A stretch of DNA of 45,289 nucleotides from an uncultured Sutterella sp. (GTDB lineage Bacteria; Pseudomonadota; Gammaproteobacteria; Burkholderiales; Burkholderiaceae_F): the NCBI GenBank assembly GCA_900544345.1, contig UQUR01000011.1, positions 1-45,289 on the forward strand, in the 5' to 3' direction. This document shows positions 43,095-45,289 of this stretch, piece by piece. Position numbers and translations under genes: made by a program. The notes under the pieces were generated by a model. That model was not told where the DNA came from and did no database searches. It was given only the letters and a program-made list of their open reading frames with translations. Each line of letters begins with the position of its first letter. Position 1 is the stretch's first letter.

Positions 43095-44633
43095 ATGGAT
43101 CCGTTTAACGCAGGCTGGCTTTCGATTTTGCCTCCGGTCATTGCCATTGTGCTGGCATTGTGTACCAAAGAGGTGATTTCATCGCTTTTAATCGGCATTT
43201 TGTCCGGTACTTTGATTTATTCGGTTGGCATGGACCACTCCAATCTTGTGATGGGAACGGTTCAGACAACTTTTAAGTTAATGAGCACCAAGGTGGATTT
43301 CAACATCTTGATGTTCTGTACCATGTTAGGGGCTTTGGTCTATGTCATCAGTATGGCTGGCGGCAGTCGTGCCTACGGTGATTGGGCTATTCGCAAAATC
43401 CGTAGCCGCCGTGCTTCGCTTTTAGCTTCGGGCGGCCTGGGTGCCTTTATTTTCATCGATGACTATTTTAATTGCCTCACTGTGGGTACTGTGATGCGTC
43501 CGGTCACCGATACCTATCGTGTCTCCCGTGCAAAACTTGCCTACATTATTGACTCGATGGCCGCTCCGGTTTGTATTATTGCCCCGATTTCGTCTTGGGC
43601 TGCAGCCGTGGGCAGTAGCTTAAAGTCTACCGGTGCCTTTGAAAGTGACTTTACGGCTTTTGTTTCAACTATTCCGTATAACTTCTACGCACTTACCTGT
43701 ATTGGTCTTGTTTTTATTCTGTGCCTATTCCGTCTGGATTTCGGACCGATGAGGCGCGCAGAAGAGCGAGCCGAGCTGGGTGATGTCGGCAGCACTGAAA
43801 CAGCCACCGATCAAATGCGCGTGAGTGAAAAGGGAACGATTTGGGACATGGTGATACCGATCGGAGCCTTAATTGTATTTGCTGTCTTAAGCCTTATGTA
43901 TTCTGGTGGCTACTGGGGAGACGATCCTGCTTACCATAGCTTTGCATCTTCTTTGGGTAATAGTACGGCTTCAGAGGCTTTGGTATGGGCATCTTTTGGT
44001 GCATTGGTAGTCGCTTTCTTGCTCTTTATTCCGCGCCAGGTGGTCTCTTTCCGCGACTTCATGGACGGCTCGGTTGAAGGGATGAAAATGATGTTGCCTG
44101 CCAACATTATTTTGGTCTTGGCCTGGACAATTTCTGGTGTTTGCCGTGATTTGCTTCAAACACCGCTTTTTGTTGAATCGCTCGTGACTTCGGGCGGCTT
44201 CTCTGCTATGTGGTTGCCTGCTGCAGTCTTTGCTTTAGCAGCATTTTTATCTTTCTCAACCGGTACGGCATGGGGTACATTCGGTATTTTGATTCCGATT
44301 ATTGTGCCGGTGGCTCAAGCCCTGGATCCGAACCTTGTAGTTGTTTCCCTTGCTGCTACTTTGGCAGGCTCCGTTTTCGGTGACCACTGCTCGCCAATTT
44401 CTGATACAACAATTCTGTCATCGGCTGGTGCGGGTTGTTCGCATATTGAACACGTCGCGACTCAGTTGCCGTATGCCTGGGTTGCTGCTATTTCTAGTTT
44501 CGCGGGCTACATTGCGGCTGGTTTGAGTAATGCTAATGTTTACGTGAGCTTGCTTGTTTCCTTCGCCGTTTTAATCGGTTTGGTGGTGACTCTTCACTTG
44601 ATGGGCAATAAACGTACGCCGCAACAGGCATAG
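43095..44633 (+). CDS. nhaC: NhaC-family sodium/proton antiporter
   Basis: This 512-residue inner-membrane protein has about 11-12 helices. Segments typical of the NhaC/MleN group are FIFIDDYFNCLTVGTVMRPV near 117-136, SWAAAVGSSL near 175-184, SFSTGTAWGTFGILIPI near 386-402 and VFGDHCSPISDTTILSSAGA near 428-447. The family exchanges sodium for protons, and some members carry malate or lactate. GAGGA lies nine bases before the ATG. It is a single gene. Confidence 0.9.
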   Translation: MDPFNAGWLSILPPVIAIVLALCTKEVISSLLIGILSGTLIYSVGMDHSNLVMGTVQTTFKLMSTKVDFNILMFCTMLGALVYVISMAGGSRAYGDWAIRKIRSRRASLLASGGLGAFIFIDDYFNCLTVGTVMRPVTDTYRVSRAKLAYIIDSMAAPVCIIAPISSWAAAVGSSLKSTGAFESDFTAFVSTIPYNFYALTCIGLVFILCLFRLDFGPMRRAEERAELGDVGSTETATDQMRVSEKGTIWDMVIPIGALIVFAVLSLMYSGGYWGDDPAYHSFASSLGNSTASEALVWASFGALVVAFLLFIPRQVVSFRDFMDGSVEGMKMMLPANIILVLAWTISGVCRDLLQTPLFVESLVTSGGFSAMWLPAAVFALAAFLSFSTGTAWGTFGILIPIIVPVAQALDPNLVVVSLAATLAGSVFGDHCSPISDTTILSSAGAGCSHIEHVATQLPYAWVAAISSFAGYIAAGLSNANVYVSLLVSFAVLIGLVVTLHLMGNKRTPQQA

Positions 44634-44660
44634 TAGAGTCAAATACAGACAAACAAAAAA

Positions 44661-44683
44661 GGAGGCAGCCGCCTCCTTTTTGC
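44661..44683. terminator. Bidirectional terminator
   Basis: GGAGGC-AGCC-GCCTCC (44661-44676) has T-runs on both strands. It is shared by nhaC and the converging BOF gene. Confidence 0.88.
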
Positions 44684-44702
44684 ATTTGTGTGGATTGGAA
44701 TG

Positions 44703-45092
44703 CTACTTGATTAGTTTAGCCTCCAGTGCATCCAGCTTGGTAGAAGTGAAGTCTTTATCAACTTCAGCTGTTAATTCCATCAAAGCGTCTTTTTTGACGT
44801 GTGACCAGTTCATATCATCATCCAAGTCAACCACGATCGTGTCACCCTTGGCATCAGTAAATTCGTACTTGTCTTTTTCTAATTGCTTTGTAAAGCGACC
44901 GTCGATCACGACGATCTGATCGTCTTTGGCCTTACTCTTTAATTGAGCGATAGAAGCCATTTTTTCATGCGTGAAGCCTTGAGGAGCACCGGGGCGCTCT
45001 TGACCAGAAAAACCGGTGGGACCGGCTGCCAATGCAGCAAACGGAATAGCCAAGGCACAAAGAGCAGAAGCTAACGTGATTTTCTTCAACAT
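44703..45092 (-). CDS. Periplasmic BOF-domain (YgiW/YdeI-type) protein
   Basis: This 129-residue protein has a signal peptide (about 1-22, ending ALA-A) and a small OB-fold core with the motif QIVVIDGRFTKQLEKDKYEF, then TIVVDLDDDMNW. This is the bacterial OB-fold (BOF, NirD/YgiW/YdeI) family, linked to stress tolerance and ligand binding in the periplasm. The ribosome site AGGAG precedes the ATG. The upstream region has regularly spaced ACTTAG repeats, suggesting a response-regulator target. Confidence 0.88.
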   Translation of the reverse strand: MLKKITLASALCALAIPFAALAAGPTGFSGQERPGAPQGFTHEKMASIAQLKSKAKDDQIVVIDGRFTKQLEKDKYEFTDAKGDTIVVDLDDDMNWSHVKKDALMELTAEVDKDFTSTKLDALEAKLIK

Positions 45093-45145
45093 ATCGAATC
45101 TCCTATTTGATCATTCTTTTTAGTTGATTCGTAGTTTAGAAGAGA

Positions 45146-45189
45146 AAACTTAGAGAACAAATAGGGGAAACTTAGCCGAACCTAAGTTT
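45146..45189. promoter_or_regulatory. Spaced AAACTTAG repeats before the BOF gene
   Basis: AAACTTAG occurs at 45146-45153 and again at 45168-45175, exactly 22 bases on. An inverted copy, CTAAGTTT, lies at 45182-45189. Repeats two helical turns apart, 55-95 bases before a start codon, look like activator binding sites. The inverted pair also forms a hairpin with a short T-run on the plus strand. Confidence 0.45.
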
Positions 45190-45203
45190 TCTTCATAGAA
45201 CAT

Positions 45204-45245
45204 CGGCGCGGAAACCTCTGAATTCATTCAGAGGAGGAAGCGCCG
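45204..45245. other. Nested perfect inverted repeats
   Basis: Outer CGGCGC/GCGCCG (45204-45209 with 45240-45245) encloses inner CCTCTGAAT/ATTCAGAGG (45215-45223 with 45226-45234). A symmetric five-by-five purine loop (GGAAA and AGGAA) lies between them. The element may be a terminator or structured RNA of a gene beyond the window edge. Confidence 0.5.
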
Positions 45246-45289
45246 CCTCCTTTCTGTATTCTGTTAAATAGGTTTTGCGTTTTTCCAGC

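Noticed and set aside
1..45289. CRISPR arrays, insertion sequences, prophage or toxin-antitoxin pairs
   Set aside because: I found no regularly spaced repeats, transposase, integrase, phage structural motif or small toxin-antitoxin gene pair.

Overview
The window reads as ordinary chromosomal DNA of a host-associated betaproteobacterium, most likely in the Sutterellaceae (Sutterella/Parasutterella group). This placement is inference. It rests on an elongation factor P with arginine 32 in its modification loop next to the EarP rhamnosyltransferase gene, on the block cysS - DNA glycosylase - accA - tilS, on the pair of cyclophilin genes, on moderate GC content, and on a metabolism built on peptides and C4-dicarboxylates with no sugar catabolic pathway other than a nucleoside/ribose salvage pair. 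I see no insertion sequence, prophage, CRISPR array or plasmid gene.

Layout. 0-5.5 kb: a class A beta-lactamase-like lipoprotein gene that breaks off before its KTG motif, a membrane protein with a long basic tail, an EamA exporter, an M20 peptidase and an iron-type alcohol dehydrogenase. 5.5-9.2 kb: thrS-infC-rpmI-rplT. This carries the best find: a short leader ORF with four consecutive threonine codons (Thr-Thr-Thr-Thr-Arg-stop), followed by a terminator just before thrS, so thrS looks controlled by ribosome-mediated attenuation. infC starts at AUC. 9.2-11 kb: an intergenic stretch with clustered DnaA-box-like sites, then gltX where pheST usually lies. 11-16 kb: a 1416-residue fused acyl-CoA dehydratase activase and an overlapping unknown partner gene. 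16-18 kb: ppiB, ppiA and a TPR protein. 18-22.8 kb: cysS, an AlkA-like glycosylase, accA and tilS in one run.

22.8-35.2 kb: an M20D amidohydrolase, tRNA-Arg(ACG), an SDR oxidoreductase with a lipoprotein, lpxH, pepT, a DcuC transporter, thiC with a TPP riboswitch, a C69 dipeptidase, a DUF486 protein, a MarR-GNAT fusion with two operator palindromes, and a second identical tRNA-Arg(ACG). 35.2-38.4 kb (minus strand): ribokinase, nucleoside hydrolase, YgbA-type protein and a coiled-coil nitroreductase as a tight operon. 38.5-42.9 kb: efp and earP, then uvrC-pgsA on the other strand. 43-45.3 kb: an NhaC antiporter, a periplasmic BOF-domain protein, and a highly structured intergenic end.

The metabolic picture is coherent. 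Four zinc or Ntn-type peptidase/amidase genes (M20, M20D, PepT, C69) supply amino acids, DcuC handles C4-dicarboxylates, NhaC handles sodium/proton balance, and the nucleoside hydrolase/ribokinase pair recovers ribose. Functions are assigned from motifs read by eye; no database search was possible.
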